Source: Spirochaetia bacterium UBA5763 (GTDB lineage: Bacteria; Spirochaetota; UBA4802; UBA5550). Taken from it: a stretch of 64,000 bases of DNA. This document shows positions 25,590 through 34,766 of this stretch, piece after piece. The translations under genes and the position numbers were made by a program. Location of the stretch: contig DIEX01000030.1 of NCBI GenBank assembly GCA_002418835.1, forward strand, positions 167,780 through 231,779, given 5' to 3'. The first letter of the stretch is position 1. Every line of letters begins with the position of its first letter. A model generated the notes under the pieces. It was not told the DNA's origin, ran no database searches, and saw only the letters and a list, made by a program, of their open reading frames with translations.

Positions 25590-27704
25590 ATGAGGTATGA
25601 AAAAAAATTCTGGGGACTCCTACTCACAGTGTCAGCGCTGTTCATTATACTGCTGACACTGTTCCTCATGAATATAATCTACCCGTTCCATGTACAGCAG
25701 ATGAAGAGCAGGGCAAGGGAAACAGTGAGCCACCTCCGCTTTGTGCTCCCCCACCTGACACCGGTAACGAGGCAAAAATACCTCGAAACAATATCGCGCA
25801 ACACAGAGGAACTGAGTTACCTGCTCCTGATGGACATTCATGGAGATGCAATCGCACACAGCAACCCCGTAAGAATTGGGATGAATTTTGATGAGCCGGG
25901 ATTCAGAAAGTGCCTTGCCACAGGTGAGCGTTTTGAGCAGATATATTTAAGGGATCCGGACAACCCCGCGTCACAATATCACAATGAAAAAACATTAGAT
26001 ATACTTGAGCCTTACTACTCCCTTGATGGGGAAATTGAAGGCGCTGTTAATGTCGGTATATCTATGAAAATTATGGAAAACGCACGAAGGAATTACATCA
26101 TTGTATCAATAGCAGGGACACTGATCTGGATACTATTTATATCCGGATTCGCTCTCATACATACACGGACAATGGCTATGAAGAGGAGAGCAGAACTTGC
26201 CCTTATAGAAAGTGAGGAGAAGTACAGGTTCCTGGTGGAAAACTCTCACGACATAGCCTACACAATAGATACAGAGGGAATTATTACATTCATAGGTTCA
26301 CAGATAAAACGGTACGGATTTAATCCCGATGAACTGATGCACAAAAGCATAACAGCCGTTGTTCATGAAAAAGATCTCCCGGCAGTTCAGAAGATATTGC
26401 AGGAATCGATAAAACATGAAAAAGCGGGGGACGTTATCTTCAGATTAAAAGTCACGGAGAACGACGATTACTGGTTTGAGGCAAAGGGGAGCGTCATTCG
26501 TGACCAGGAAGGTAAACTTTCCGGATTTTCAGGTATTATGCGTGATATAACAGAGAGGAGAGAGCTTGAGGTGCAACTGCGCCAGTCACAGAAGATGGAT
26601 GTCATAGGACAGCTTGCAGGGGGTATTGCCCATGACTTCAATAACATGTTAGGGGGAATAATCGGCAGCGCCGAACTCCTCGCACTAAAAACAGAGGACA
26701 ACCCCTCACTGAAAAAATATGCTGATATGATACTCAAAGGTGCAGAGAGGGCCTCTGACCTCACCAGGAACCTCCTTGCCTACTCCCGCAAGGCGAAATT
26801 TATCACCAAGCTAACCGATGTCCATGAGCCTATCAAGGAAGCTGTTGCCCTGCTTGAAAGGACAATAGACAGGCGCATAACAATTAAGACAGAGCTTAAT
26901 GCGTCCCCCTCGCAAATTACAGGTGACCCCACCCTGCTTCAGAATGCAGTGATGAACCTTGGAATTAACGCAAGGGACGCTATGACGGATGGCGGTACTA
27001 TACATTTCAGAACTGAGAACACGTTTCTCGATGAGCACTACTGTTCAACACACCCCGGCATTGTACCGGGGGAATACATAGAAATTGAGGTGTCAGATAC
27101 CGGTGCAGGTATACCGGGAGAAATAATTAACAGAATATTTGAGCCCTTTTTCACCACAAAAAAGTTCGGCCAGGGCACAGGGCTGGGACTTGCGGCTGTT
27201 TACGGGACAGTTAAGGAACACAGGGGGGAGATTAATGTATACAGTGAGAGCGGGCTCGGCACAGTCTTCAAGATATTTCTCCCGCTTGACAGCTCACCGG
27301 AAAATTTTATTGCAGCCGAATCAGAGCAGCCTGAAGCAGGTACAGGGCTTATTCTGCTGATAGACGATGAAGCCATAATCAGAAACATAGCACATGCACA
27401 GCTGACACACCTCGGTTACGAAGTACACCTTGCGGAGGACGGGGAATCGGGGATCGATATCTTTACACGGGAGCGTGACCAAATAGCTCTTGTTATACTT
27501 GATCTTGTAATGCCCAAGATCAGCGGCCAGGAGACACTGCGTAGGCTACTGGCGATAGATCCCGGTGTTAAAGTTCTTATTGCGTCAGGGTTTAACTATC
27601 ACGAAGGTGAAAATGAACTCTCCGGACTCGGTGCAGCGGGATTTATACAGAAACCCTTTCAGTTATTAAAACTGAGCCGGGCTGTTGTACAGGCGCTAAA
27701 ATAA
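25590..27704 (+). CDS. Membrane hybrid sensor histidine kinase with receiver domain
   Basis: 704 residues. Two membrane segments (about 8-28 and 170-190) bracket a periplasmic sensor of the double-Cache/sCache type (AHSNPVRIGMNFDEPGF, EPYYSLDGEIEGAVNVGIS). Next come a PAS domain (YRFLVENSHDIAYTIDTEGIITFIGS) with a PAC motif, a HisKA box with phospho-histidine in GGIAHDFNNMLGG, HATPase N and G boxes (NLGINARDAM, DTGAGIPGEI, GQGTGLGLAAVYG) and a C-terminal receiver (LLIDDEAIIR, phospho-aspartate in VILDLVMPK). No separate response regulator or phosphotransfer protein lies next to it. The ligand is unknown; the lipocalin neighbour suggests an envelope signal. Confidence 0.92.
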   Translation: MRYEKKFWGLLLTVSALFIILLTLFLMNIIYPFHVQQMKSRARETVSHLRFVLPHLTPVTRQKYLETISRNTEELSYLLLMDIHGDAIAHSNPVRIGMNFDEPGFRKCLATGERFEQIYLRDPDNPASQYHNEKTLDILEPYYSLDGEIEGAVNVGISMKIMENARRNYIIVSIAGTLIWILFISGFALIHTRTMAMKRRAELALIESEEKYRFLVENSHDIAYTIDTEGIITFIGSQIKRYGFNPDELMHKSITAVVHEKDLPAVQKILQESIKHEKAGDVIFRLKVTENDDYWFEAKGSVIRDQEGKLSGFSGIMRDITERRELEVQLRQSQKMDVIGQLAGGIAHDFNNMLGGIIGSAELLALKTEDNPSLKKYADMILKGAERASDLTRNLLAYSRKAKFITKLTDVHEPIKEAVALLERTIDRRITIKTELNASPSQITGDPTLLQNAVMNLGINARDAMTDGGTIHFRTENTFLDEHYCSTHPGIVPGEYIEIEVSDTGAGIPGEIINRIFEPFFTTKKFGQGTGLGLAAVYGTVKEHRGEINVYSESGLGTVFKIFLPLDSSPENFIAAESEQPEAGTGLILLIDDEAIIRNIAHAQLTHLGYEVHLAEDGESGIDIFTRERDQIALVILDLVMPKISGQETLRRLLAIDPGVKVLIASGFNYHEGENELSGLGAAGFIQKPFQLLKLSRAVVQALK

Positions 27705-27716
27705 AGCGTATAGATT

Positions 27717-28343
27717 TTACTCCAGCTCCTTATTCTTCCCCGCCACTGCGATTCTGAATCCCGCGTTCACCTGAATCCCTGCAAAGGGATCAGAGCTCCA
27801 CTCCTCTTTCATAAAGGAGTAGTGATACCCCGCTTCAGCAAAGAGCGACATCCGTTGTGAAAGAGTGTACTGCACCCCGGCATTGATGAAGAGAAAAGGA
27901 GCTGTTGCCGAATTGGACATGGTCTTTGAATAATCGGTAAAAGCGCCGAAACGCGCAGGCTCCTCTTTTCTGAAGTAACCTGCCCCTCCCCCGCCTGCAA
28001 TTTTAAGGCTCAGAGGGGAACTATATAGGGGACGGAGATATTCCACCCCTACGCCAACAGGTACATAGCTCCTTGAAATCTCATCCTTTTCACCGCCGTT
28101 CTCCTTACTGCCGAGATAATAAGCGGATATAAAGGGGCAGATGTTTTCAGGGATATAACGCGAATCGATGTCAACAGAGAAGATCACCCCTCCTCCATAA
28201 AGAGCTCCTTCATCACCTGCGTTAAAATACGCCCCGGACAGGCTTAAATCAGCGGATGAGTAAAGCGGCGAAGCAGCAGTAATGCAGAGCATAGCAACTG
28301 CCGCTGCCAGATTTATTTTTATGAAAGATAATTTCGTTTTCAT
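27717..28343 (-). CDS. Outer-membrane beta-barrel protein
   Basis: 208 residues with a signal peptide (ending near PLYSSA), then alternating hydrophobic strands and glycine/aromatic-rich turns (LSGAYFNAGDEGALYGGGVIF, GVQYTLSQRMSLFAEAGYHYSF) typical of an OmpA- or OmpW-like eight-stranded barrel. Convergent with the histidine kinase gene, 12 bases apart. Specific function not recognised. Confidence 0.75.
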   Translation of the reverse strand: MKTKLSFIKINLAAAVAMLCITAASPLYSSADLSLSGAYFNAGDEGALYGGGVIFSVDIDSRYIPENICPFISAYYLGSKENGGEKDEISRSYVPVGVGVEYLRPLYSSPLSLKIAGGGGAGYFRKEEPARFGAFTDYSKTMSNSATAPFLFINAGVQYTLSQRMSLFAEAGYHYSFMKEEWSSDPFAGIQVNAGFRIAVAGKNKELE

Positions 28344-28401
28344 GAGTTTAATATACGGAATCAGGTGTCGGGGTAAATTCTTTTTTTAAGGGATGGGGAA
28401 A

Positions 28402-28497
28402 TTATTGCCTGAATCCTATTATATTTATTTGCGGGATATTACATAACTGTTTATCCTCAGTTACAAGCCCCGCATTATTTACATTCCTACCATTCAT
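28402..28497 (-). pseudogene. VapC-type PIN toxin relic, internally deleted
   Basis: A 31-codon frame starts ATG AAT GGT (MNGR, a frequent VapC opening) overlapping the antitoxin frame by 11 bases, then jumps into NNAGLVTEDKQLCNIPQINIIGF, which matches the last PIN-domain strand and helix (the usual pattern is LVTxDKHF..I..L). The middle of about 90 residues, with the first catalytic aspartate and the other acidic residues, is gone, apparently by an in-frame deletion. It cannot be an active ribonuclease. Confidence 0.6.
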
Positions 28498-28702
28498 TTC
28501 TTAGAGTCCTCTGAATTTCAAGGGGATCTCCCTTCCATTGAAGCTTTCCGGCCAGATCAAAGAAATCATACTTATTTGCTTTTTTTCTTTTATTCTGAAT
28601 TAAAAGAATCACTTCAACTTCAGATTCATGAAGACTTGTAGGTATATCAATTTTCAAGTGACCATCTGACTTTATTGTAGTATTTATTTTATACGTTTCC
28701 AG
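28487..28702 (-). pseudogene. Cognate VapB-type antitoxin relic
   Basis: An open frame encodes KINTTIKSDGHLKIDIP, then SEVEVILLIQNKRKK and the end YDFFDLAGKLQWKGDPLEIQ followed by LRNEW, a layout typical of small antitoxins paired with PIN toxins. No ATG lies at the expected start; CTG at 28702 is the nearest candidate and the frame stays open to about 28805. It ends overlapping the toxin relic. The rest of the 28344-29051 gap holds a GC-rich repeat at 28845 and a probable promoter at 28991. Confidence 0.55.
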
Positions 28703-28844
28703 TGTAAATTGTTCCTTTTTGATTTTATGAATATCACTCTTTAATGAGTATCTGTAACTTAAAAATAGTTTGAATGTAAAGAAAATTTTCTTTCCAATAA
28801 TCTTAAATAAGCCTTACCGGATCAGATTGCCGCATTGCAATGCC

Positions 28845-28865
28845 TTGCCCCCTCCGGGGGTGCGG
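28845..28865. repeat. GC-rich palindromic element, copy 2
   Basis: Exactly matches 21 bases at 16947-16967 (core CCCCCTCCGGGGGTGCGG). Both copies are intergenic and about 12 kb apart. Confidence 0.65.
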
Positions 28866-28990
28866 AGGCTGTATGGTAATGGGAACGATGGATTGCCCCC
28901 CAAATGCGACATAAACCCCGTTTTATCGGAAGTTATTACACACTTCTTTAGAATTTATTTGATATTAATTGCTCATTTTTAAAAAAAAAT

Positions 28991-29020
28991 TTGACATTTT
29001 TAACCCGCGCAGGCTTTTAT
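28991..29020 (+). promoter_or_regulatory. Probable promoter of the exopolysaccharide locus
   Basis: TTGACA at 28991-28996 and a weak -10 (TTTTAT, 29015-29020) 18 bases later, about 32 bases before the sugar-transferase start. Confidence 0.4.
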
Positions 29021-29051
29021 TAAATATTAAAGCTCCATATAGGTAACAGTT

Positions 29052-30542
29052 ATGAACACGATAATCCGCCAGAAGAACAGGAAAGAACCGGGTATTAACT
29101 ACAGCAAAATAGAGAAACAGAGCTTTATTGAGAAAATGCATGTCCTTCTGGATCTCTTTATAGTATCAGGAGCATTTGTATCCGCCTACTGGATCAAAAG
29201 GTCCCTGCTCCCGGGTGAACTGGCCGGGCTCAGTACTGCACCGAACTATTACCTGATGCTGGCGCAGTCATCTGTTACATGGCTTATAGCAGAGAAGATA
29301 TTCTCACCAAACAGAAATTTCTACAGGCAGACAGTTTTCTCAATCATAACAGACCTCATAAAGATGATCGCAGCTGTGGCAGTGCTCCTTATTGTTACAG
29401 ACTTCATGTTCAAGATAGACACAAGCCGTTTACTCCTTTTACTCTTCTGCGGACTTGCTTTCACATTCCTCTTTGCAAGTAAAGGGGCAATCCTCTATAT
29501 TTACAGAAAGCACTTTGAGAAAGATTCCAACAGGATGAACGTTCTCATAATAGGTACAAGGGGAAGAGCTAAGCAGGTAATAGAGCATATAAATAAAAAC
29601 AAAAGGCATTATAAAATCATCGGCTGCCTTGATACTGACAGGGAACTCACAGGTACAGAGGTTATTAAAGATATTAAAAATATCGGTACAATTGAGGATA
29701 TTAAAACCATTACACTGCACAATACAGTTGATGAAGTGATATTTGCAATGCCCCTTAAAAAGATCGAAGGGGTGGATATTTACATTCTCCTCCTTGAGAT
29801 GTTAGGTATACATGTAAGGATTATCCCTGACTGGTATATCAATTCAACAGCGTTTCAGCCGGGGATCTCCACAGTGTCTTATGACGATTTCAGGGGCTTC
29901 CCCACTATGCTCCTTTCGGCCAATAACCATAATCAGGTAAACAGACTGTTTAAAAATATTATAGATATATCAGCAGCAGCAGTGCTCCTCACACTGCTTG
30001 TCCCCTTCTTTGCGATCACAGCGCTCCTTATAAAGATATTCTCACCTCAGGGCCATGTGTTTTTCAAACAGGAGAGGATGGGGCTCAACGGCCGGAAGTT
30101 TTCGATCTGCAAATTCAGGACAATGGTGCCAGACGCTGAAGACAGACTGGCGGAGCTAAAACTGATGAACGAGGCAGACGGCCCTGCATTCAAGATATCC
30201 AATGACCCGCGAATTATTCCATACATCGGGAAATTTCTCCGCAAAACAAGCTTAGACGAGCTGCCGCAGCTTTTGAATGTTCTTCGCGGGGAGATGAGCC
30301 TTGTGGGGCCGAGGCCGCCGCTACCTGCTGAGGTTGAAGAGTATGACCTCTGGCAGAGAAGAAGGCTCTCAATGAAGCCGGGGCTCACATGCATCTGGCA
30401 GATAAAACCAAACCGTAATGATCTCTCATTCAATGAATGGATGAGCCTTGATCTGAACTACATAGACAACTGGTCCCTGGGGCTGGACTTCTCAATACTG
30501 GCACGAACAGCCCTTGTGGTTCTGGGGGCGCAAGGGAGATAA
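29052..30542 (+). CDS. Polyprenyl glycosylphosphotransferase (initiates exopolysaccharide synthesis)
   Basis: 496-residue membrane enzyme of the WcaJ/WbaP type that moves a sugar-1-phosphate onto undecaprenyl phosphate. N-terminal membrane bundle (about residues 30-150), a central Rossmann-like CoA-binding-type domain (NVLIIGTRGRAKQVIEHI) and the catalytic C-terminus: KNIIDISAAAVLLTLLVPF, FFKQERMGLNGRKFSICKFRTM, LRKTSLDELPQLLNVLRGEM, SLVGPRPPLP. The sugar cannot be read from sequence, though glucose or galactose is usual. It is the first gene of the locus; the MORN lipoprotein follows five bases after its stop. Confidence 0.93.
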   Translation: MNTIIRQKNRKEPGINYSKIEKQSFIEKMHVLLDLFIVSGAFVSAYWIKRSLLPGELAGLSTAPNYYLMLAQSSVTWLIAEKIFSPNRNFYRQTVFSIITDLIKMIAAVAVLLIVTDFMFKIDTSRLLLLLFCGLAFTFLFASKGAILYIYRKHFEKDSNRMNVLIIGTRGRAKQVIEHINKNKRHYKIIGCLDTDRELTGTEVIKDIKNIGTIEDIKTITLHNTVDEVIFAMPLKKIEGVDIYILLLEMLGIHVRIIPDWYINSTAFQPGISTVSYDDFRGFPTMLLSANNHNQVNRLFKNIIDISAAAVLLTLLVPFFAITALLIKIFSPQGHVFFKQERMGLNGRKFSICKFRTMVPDAEDRLAELKLMNEADGPAFKISNDPRIIPYIGKFLRKTSLDELPQLLNVLRGEMSLVGPRPPLPAEVEEYDLWQRRRLSMKPGLTCIWQIKPNRNDLSFNEWMSLDLNYIDNWSLGLDFSILARTALVVLGAQGR

Positions 30543-30546
30543 GACA

Positions 30547-31878
30547 ATGCAGCTACGCTTTATTATCCCCTGGCTCATTGTGACTCTCCTTCTGACGTCA
30601 TGCACAGGCCGATATATCGGCGAGTATGACGGAGGGAGGATGCACGGCAAAGGCTACCTGATATACAGCAACGGGAACAAATACTGGGGACAATTCAACC
30701 ATGACAAGCGTCATGGTTACGGCGTTTTTATACTCGGCAAGGGATCACAATGGGCAGGTAACAAATACGCAGGCCAGTGGAAGGATGACATGCGCCACGG
30801 TGACGGTACCTACAGCTTTGCTGACGGCACAGAGTATACCGGTAAATGGGAATTTAATGTAATGCATGGTCAGGGTACAATGAAGTATTACAATGGCGCC
30901 CTCTTTGCAGGTGAGTGGCGCAACGGGTGGAAGTATAAAGGGAAGTACACCCTGGGGAAAGATACTCAGTGGGCCGGGAACACCTATGATGGTGAATGGA
31001 AGAATGATAAGATGCACGGCTTTGGCATATATAAATACTCCAACGGCAATCTTTATACAGGCGAATGGAAAGATGACAGGATGAACGGTACCGGCACACT
31101 TAAATACGCCAATGGTGATGTCTACACTGGACAGTGGAAGAATGACAAGATGGAAGGTTCCGGCACATATTCATATAAAAACGGAAGGAAGTATATAGGT
31201 CAGTGGGCAAATGATGACATGAGCGGTATCGGCACAATGACCTACCCCAATGGGGACAGGTACACTGGTGAATGGAAAGAGGGGCTTATGCATGGCAAGG
31301 GTGAATTCGCCCGTGCTAAAGATAAAAAAACCGAAACAGGGTTGTGGGACAACGGTGTTCGTGTTGATTCAATGCTTATAGCAAAGGACAGTGACGCTGA
31401 GAAGCTGGAAGATGGTATTCATGAATTTAAATTTGAAAACGGTGATGTTTACAAAGGGCAGTGGAGAGACGGCACAATGCACGGCACAGGTATAATGGTT
31501 TACGCGTCAAGTGATTCCTATACCGGTGAATGGAGAAAGGGGAAGAAGAACGGTAACGGAACATATATAATCGGGAAAAAATCGAGATGGGCAGGGAATA
31601 AATATACAGGGCAGTGGAAAGAGGATAAAATGCACGGCTTCGGCACTTACTACTACTCCAACGGCAACAGGTATGAGGGTGAGTGGGAGCGGGACAATAT
31701 GAATGGTCAGGGTATTCTCTACTACGCCAACAACGACAGGTACGACGGGGAGTGGAAAGACGGGAACAGGCATGGGAAGGGATCTTACTATCATTACCTG
31801 AATGGTAAAGTTGATACAGGTAAGTGGGAGTATGATATGTACGCTGCGGATAGTAAGGCGGATGAGAGTACGAATTGA
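30547..31878 (+). CDS. MORN-repeat lipoprotein
   Basis: 443 residues from the ATG at 30547, which has GGGAG upstream; a start at 30514 would lie inside the previous gene. Signal peptide with lipobox (LLLTSC). The rest is about 15 clear and two degenerate MORN repeats of about 23 residues (YxGxWxxxxxHGxGxxxxxNG), three of them extended by a GxxxxWAGNxY insert. MORN repeats form extended beta ribbons that bind lipids or proteins. The position directly after the initiating glycosyltransferase suggests an envelope role in polysaccharide assembly or anchoring, which is inference. Confidence 0.9.
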   Translation: MQLRFIIPWLIVTLLLTSCTGRYIGEYDGGRMHGKGYLIYSNGNKYWGQFNHDKRHGYGVFILGKGSQWAGNKYAGQWKDDMRHGDGTYSFADGTEYTGKWEFNVMHGQGTMKYYNGALFAGEWRNGWKYKGKYTLGKDTQWAGNTYDGEWKNDKMHGFGIYKYSNGNLYTGEWKDDRMNGTGTLKYANGDVYTGQWKNDKMEGSGTYSYKNGRKYIGQWANDDMSGIGTMTYPNGDRYTGEWKEGLMHGKGEFARAKDKKTETGLWDNGVRVDSMLIAKDSDAEKLEDGIHEFKFENGDVYKGQWRDGTMHGTGIMVYASSDSYTGEWRKGKKNGNGTYIIGKKSRWAGNKYTGQWKEDKMHGFGTYYYSNGNRYEGEWERDNMNGQGILYYANNDRYDGEWKDGNRHGKGSYYHYLNGKVDTGKWEYDMYAADSKADESTN

Positions 31879-32095
31879 GGAAATTCAAGGCTAAACAAAG
31901 CCGCATTACCAACAACATATAAGTGTTGACAAACAAACAGTAGTCGCATAAAAAGAGCCGGCTTTACATGATGCAAATATTCATTTTTATCAAATAACAA
32001 TATTAATCAAATAGCTTATTATTATAAACACTTCAATTTATAATACAATAATCGCTTTTACTAATTGATTAAAGTTATTAAGGAGCTATTTTTTC

Positions 32096-33394
32096 ATGAC
32101 TCAAAAAAGAAAAATTTTATTAACCGGCGCATCTCTGTCATCCGTGAATAAGGGGATTAATGCCCTTACACTTGGTACGATAATCTCCCTATATAATAAC
32201 AACAGCGATATTGAAGTAGAAATACTTAACCAGAATTCACGGATTGATGATGAAGTAATACATGATATAAAGATCGGAGACCAGACTATCCAGGTAAAAG
32301 AAAATTATGTCTGGTCATCAAAGTTTATACTCTGCGGACTCCTCCATCTTACATTTCCTTTTCTGCCGAACCGTATTAAAGAAATTTTTTTTATTCAATG
32401 CCTTAAAATATCATACCTCCCCCATGTAATTTTAAAAAGGAAATCTGTAAACTTTAAAGAACCCGCACTTAAAAAACTCATTAATGCGGATCTTGTTATA
32501 AATCTTTCTGAAGGGGACAGTTTCAGCGATATTTACGGCATGCATGTTTTCCTTCGTCAGTCCTTGGACAAGGTTATAGCACATTCACATGGTGTGCCGT
32601 ATTATTTCTTTCCTCAGACACTGGGGCCTTTTAACACCAATCCTGCCAGCAAGCTTGCAGGGAAAATATTTAAATCAGCAGGAAAAATTTACGCAAGGGA
32701 AAGCCAGACCAGGGACTACCTTATAAACATGTTCGGCGAACTTCCGAATATGGAGGAAGCTAATGACATGGCTTTTCTCATGGAGCCTGAACCTGTTGAA
32801 GAGCCGGGATTTGAAGAATTCTGCTCTGACGGCATTATAACCGGGATTAATATCAGCGGTTTTTTGAATAGCAACCCCATAGGAGACCGTATACTTGGCG
32901 AAACCGATGACTATAACCAGATAACAGACAGGATAATAAAAACACTGCTTGAACTGGATGATAAAGTAAAAATTGTATTTATATCACATGTGGCTTATGA
33001 GGACAATAAAGCCAACAGCTTTTTCATTAATAAATATTCAGAGATGGGATATAAAGATCGTCTCTTTCTATTAAATGATCAATACTCCGCCCCGCAAATG
33101 AAATACTTTCTGAGCAGGCTGGCTCTATTTACAGGTGCCAGGATGCATGCTTGTATCGGAGCCCTGTCTACAGGAGTCGCAACCGTTCCACAGGCATATA
33201 GCTATAAATTTGTCGGTATTACTGACAAATTCGGAATAGGTGGATATGTTATTGATCTGAAAAAAGATAGTCAGGAGATTGCCGAGAAGAAAATTAGGTT
33301 CGTTTTTAAAAACAGTGAATCTATAAAAAAAATACTTTTAGAATCGTTACCATCCATAAAAGAAGATGCGGATAAATGCGGCCGGAATATCTGA
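32096..33394 (+). CDS. Polysaccharide pyruvyl transferase family protein
   Basis: 432 residues of the WcaK/CsaB/ExoV-type family that adds ketal pyruvate to sugars from phosphoenolpyruvate. Family features: SSVNKGINALTLGTIISL at the N-terminus, the central segment INLSEGDSFSDIYG, YFFPQTLGPFN, KIYARESQTRDYL, and the C-terminal active-site region GARMHACIGALSTGVATVPQAYSYK. Pyruvylation makes exopolysaccharide acidic. A 217-bp AT-rich gap (31879-32095) with no recognised gene separates it from the MORN gene. Confidence 0.88.
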   Translation: MTQKRKILLTGASLSSVNKGINALTLGTIISLYNNNSDIEVEILNQNSRIDDEVIHDIKIGDQTIQVKENYVWSSKFILCGLLHLTFPFLPNRIKEIFFIQCLKISYLPHVILKRKSVNFKEPALKKLINADLVINLSEGDSFSDIYGMHVFLRQSLDKVIAHSHGVPYYFFPQTLGPFNTNPASKLAGKIFKSAGKIYARESQTRDYLINMFGELPNMEEANDMAFLMEPEPVEEPGFEEFCSDGIITGINISGFLNSNPIGDRILGETDDYNQITDRIIKTLLELDDKVKIVFISHVAYEDNKANSFFINKYSEMGYKDRLFLLNDQYSAPQMKYFLSRLALFTGARMHACIGALSTGVATVPQAYSYKFVGITDKFGIGGYVIDLKKDSQEIAEKKIRFVFKNSESIKKILLESLPSIKEDADKCGRNI

Positions 33395-33454
33395 GAATAC
33401 TGGGAAATTTTAGTATTATTATATGAACTTCGATTCTATCATCCTGTTAGTTAA

Positions 33455-34693
33455 ATGAAAAAACTGAAAACCTATACCCAGATAATTATAAACCATAAGG
33501 CTTTCCAGAATTTTATTATAATCGGTATAATCGCCATATTCCAGTTAATTAATAATGTCATACTTGGAAGAAGTCTTGAAAAAGAAGAATTCGGGCAGTA
33601 CACTTTCGTTTTTTTTAATATAGCCGGGGTTTTATCCATAGTATTATTATTCGGGCACAATTCATCTTTATTGCGGTATTTTTCTTCAAAAGATTTTCTT
33701 GATTATAAGTGGAAGAAATATCTACTGAAACAATCTTTTAAAATAATCACGCCACTTTTCCTTTTGATGTTCGGGATAAAAGCTTTCTATAATCTTAGCT
33801 GGTTCTGGTTCTGGATGGGTATAATCTGTTCTTATATTTTATTCTTTACTAATACTGTTACAGCGCTTTTACGTTCAAAGGCGTTTTTCACAACTTCCAC
33901 ACTTCTTGAACGCTCTCATCCAGTCTTTTTTACATTTATTCTTATAATCCTTTTTTTTTATTATAATAACATAAACATTACTCAATCATCTATTTCAAAG
34001 CTAATATCATATTCTGCTTTGCTCCCTATAACTCTTTTCATGATTTTTACATGGAGAGAAGGTACTTTAGAAATTGATAAAACTATATTTAAAAATAATA
34101 TAGCTTTCTGGGAGCTGAATCTCTCTGTTATCGTACTCACAAGCATTGATGCTTTTTTTATAGCAAAAATACTTTCATTTCAGGAACTGGCCCTTTATTC
34201 AATCGTTCTTACAGTACTGCAGATTTATGAATTTGCAAGGTTACCATTATTTCAAATATATTCTCAGAAGTTTTCACAAAATGATAGTATTAATATCAGC
34301 AGATTTAATCAGGTTTTAATCATCATAACAATGCTGATCTTCTTTTTTTATTTAATCAGCACAAACTTTATTCTGTCAATTTTATTCGATGGTAAATACT
34401 CAGTTACTTTATTTCAGCTTGTTCTCTTCTGTATTTATAGTTCAGTGGGTTTTCTTTATACGCTTCCGGCATGTTATGTAATCGGGCAGAGCTCAAACAA
34501 TGATCTGCGGTTCATGTTAGGAGTTAATATATTCAGCATTATAATAAAGATAGGACTTATAATGCTTCTTTATGGATATGGATTATCTGGTTTTTTAATA
34601 GCAGGTATTGTCAGTCAGTTTTTACGGACAGCTTTCGGATATTACATGGTTATTAAAGGTAAAAAACTAAAATGGTTTATGCTTTTTAAATAA
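33455..34693 (+). CDS. Wzx-type flippase (polysaccharide exporter, MOP superfamily)
   Basis: 412 residues, about 12 membrane helices, with the loop-rich MOP pattern: FQLINNVILGRSLEKEEFGQYTFVF at the start, EIDKTIFKNNIAFWELN in the middle and paired C-terminal helices. It would flip the lipid-linked repeat unit across the inner membrane. Codon use is very AT-rich (many runs of T and A) compared with the sugar transferase upstream. Confidence 0.85.
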   Translation: MKKLKTYTQIIINHKAFQNFIIIGIIAIFQLINNVILGRSLEKEEFGQYTFVFFNIAGVLSIVLLFGHNSSLLRYFSSKDFLDYKWKKYLLKQSFKIITPLFLLMFGIKAFYNLSWFWFWMGIICSYILFFTNTVTALLRSKAFFTTSTLLERSHPVFFTFILIILFFYYNNINITQSSISKLISYSALLPITLFMIFTWREGTLEIDKTIFKNNIAFWELNLSVIVLTSIDAFFIAKILSFQELALYSIVLTVLQIYEFARLPLFQIYSQKFSQNDSINISRFNQVLIIITMLIFFFYLISTNFILSILFDGKYSVTLFQLVLFCIYSSVGFLYTLPACYVIGQSSNNDLRFMLGVNIFSIIIKIGLIMLLYGYGLSGFLIAGIVSQFLRTAFGYYMVIKGKKLKWFMLFK

Positions 34694-34766
34694 ATGATAT
34701 AAAACCATTTTAAGACAGAGACTTATGTACGAATTAAATTAAAAGAATAGGGAATCCTTAAAAAGA

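Noticed and set aside
28770..28982. Plus-strand frame of 70 codons over the GC-rich repeat
   Set aside because: It runs through an interspersed palindrome, has no ribosome site and ends just before the sugar-transferase promoter.
30745..31936. Long antisense open frames across the MORN gene
   Set aside because: They arise from the periodic repeat composition of the coding strand and have no ribosome sites or recognisable domains.
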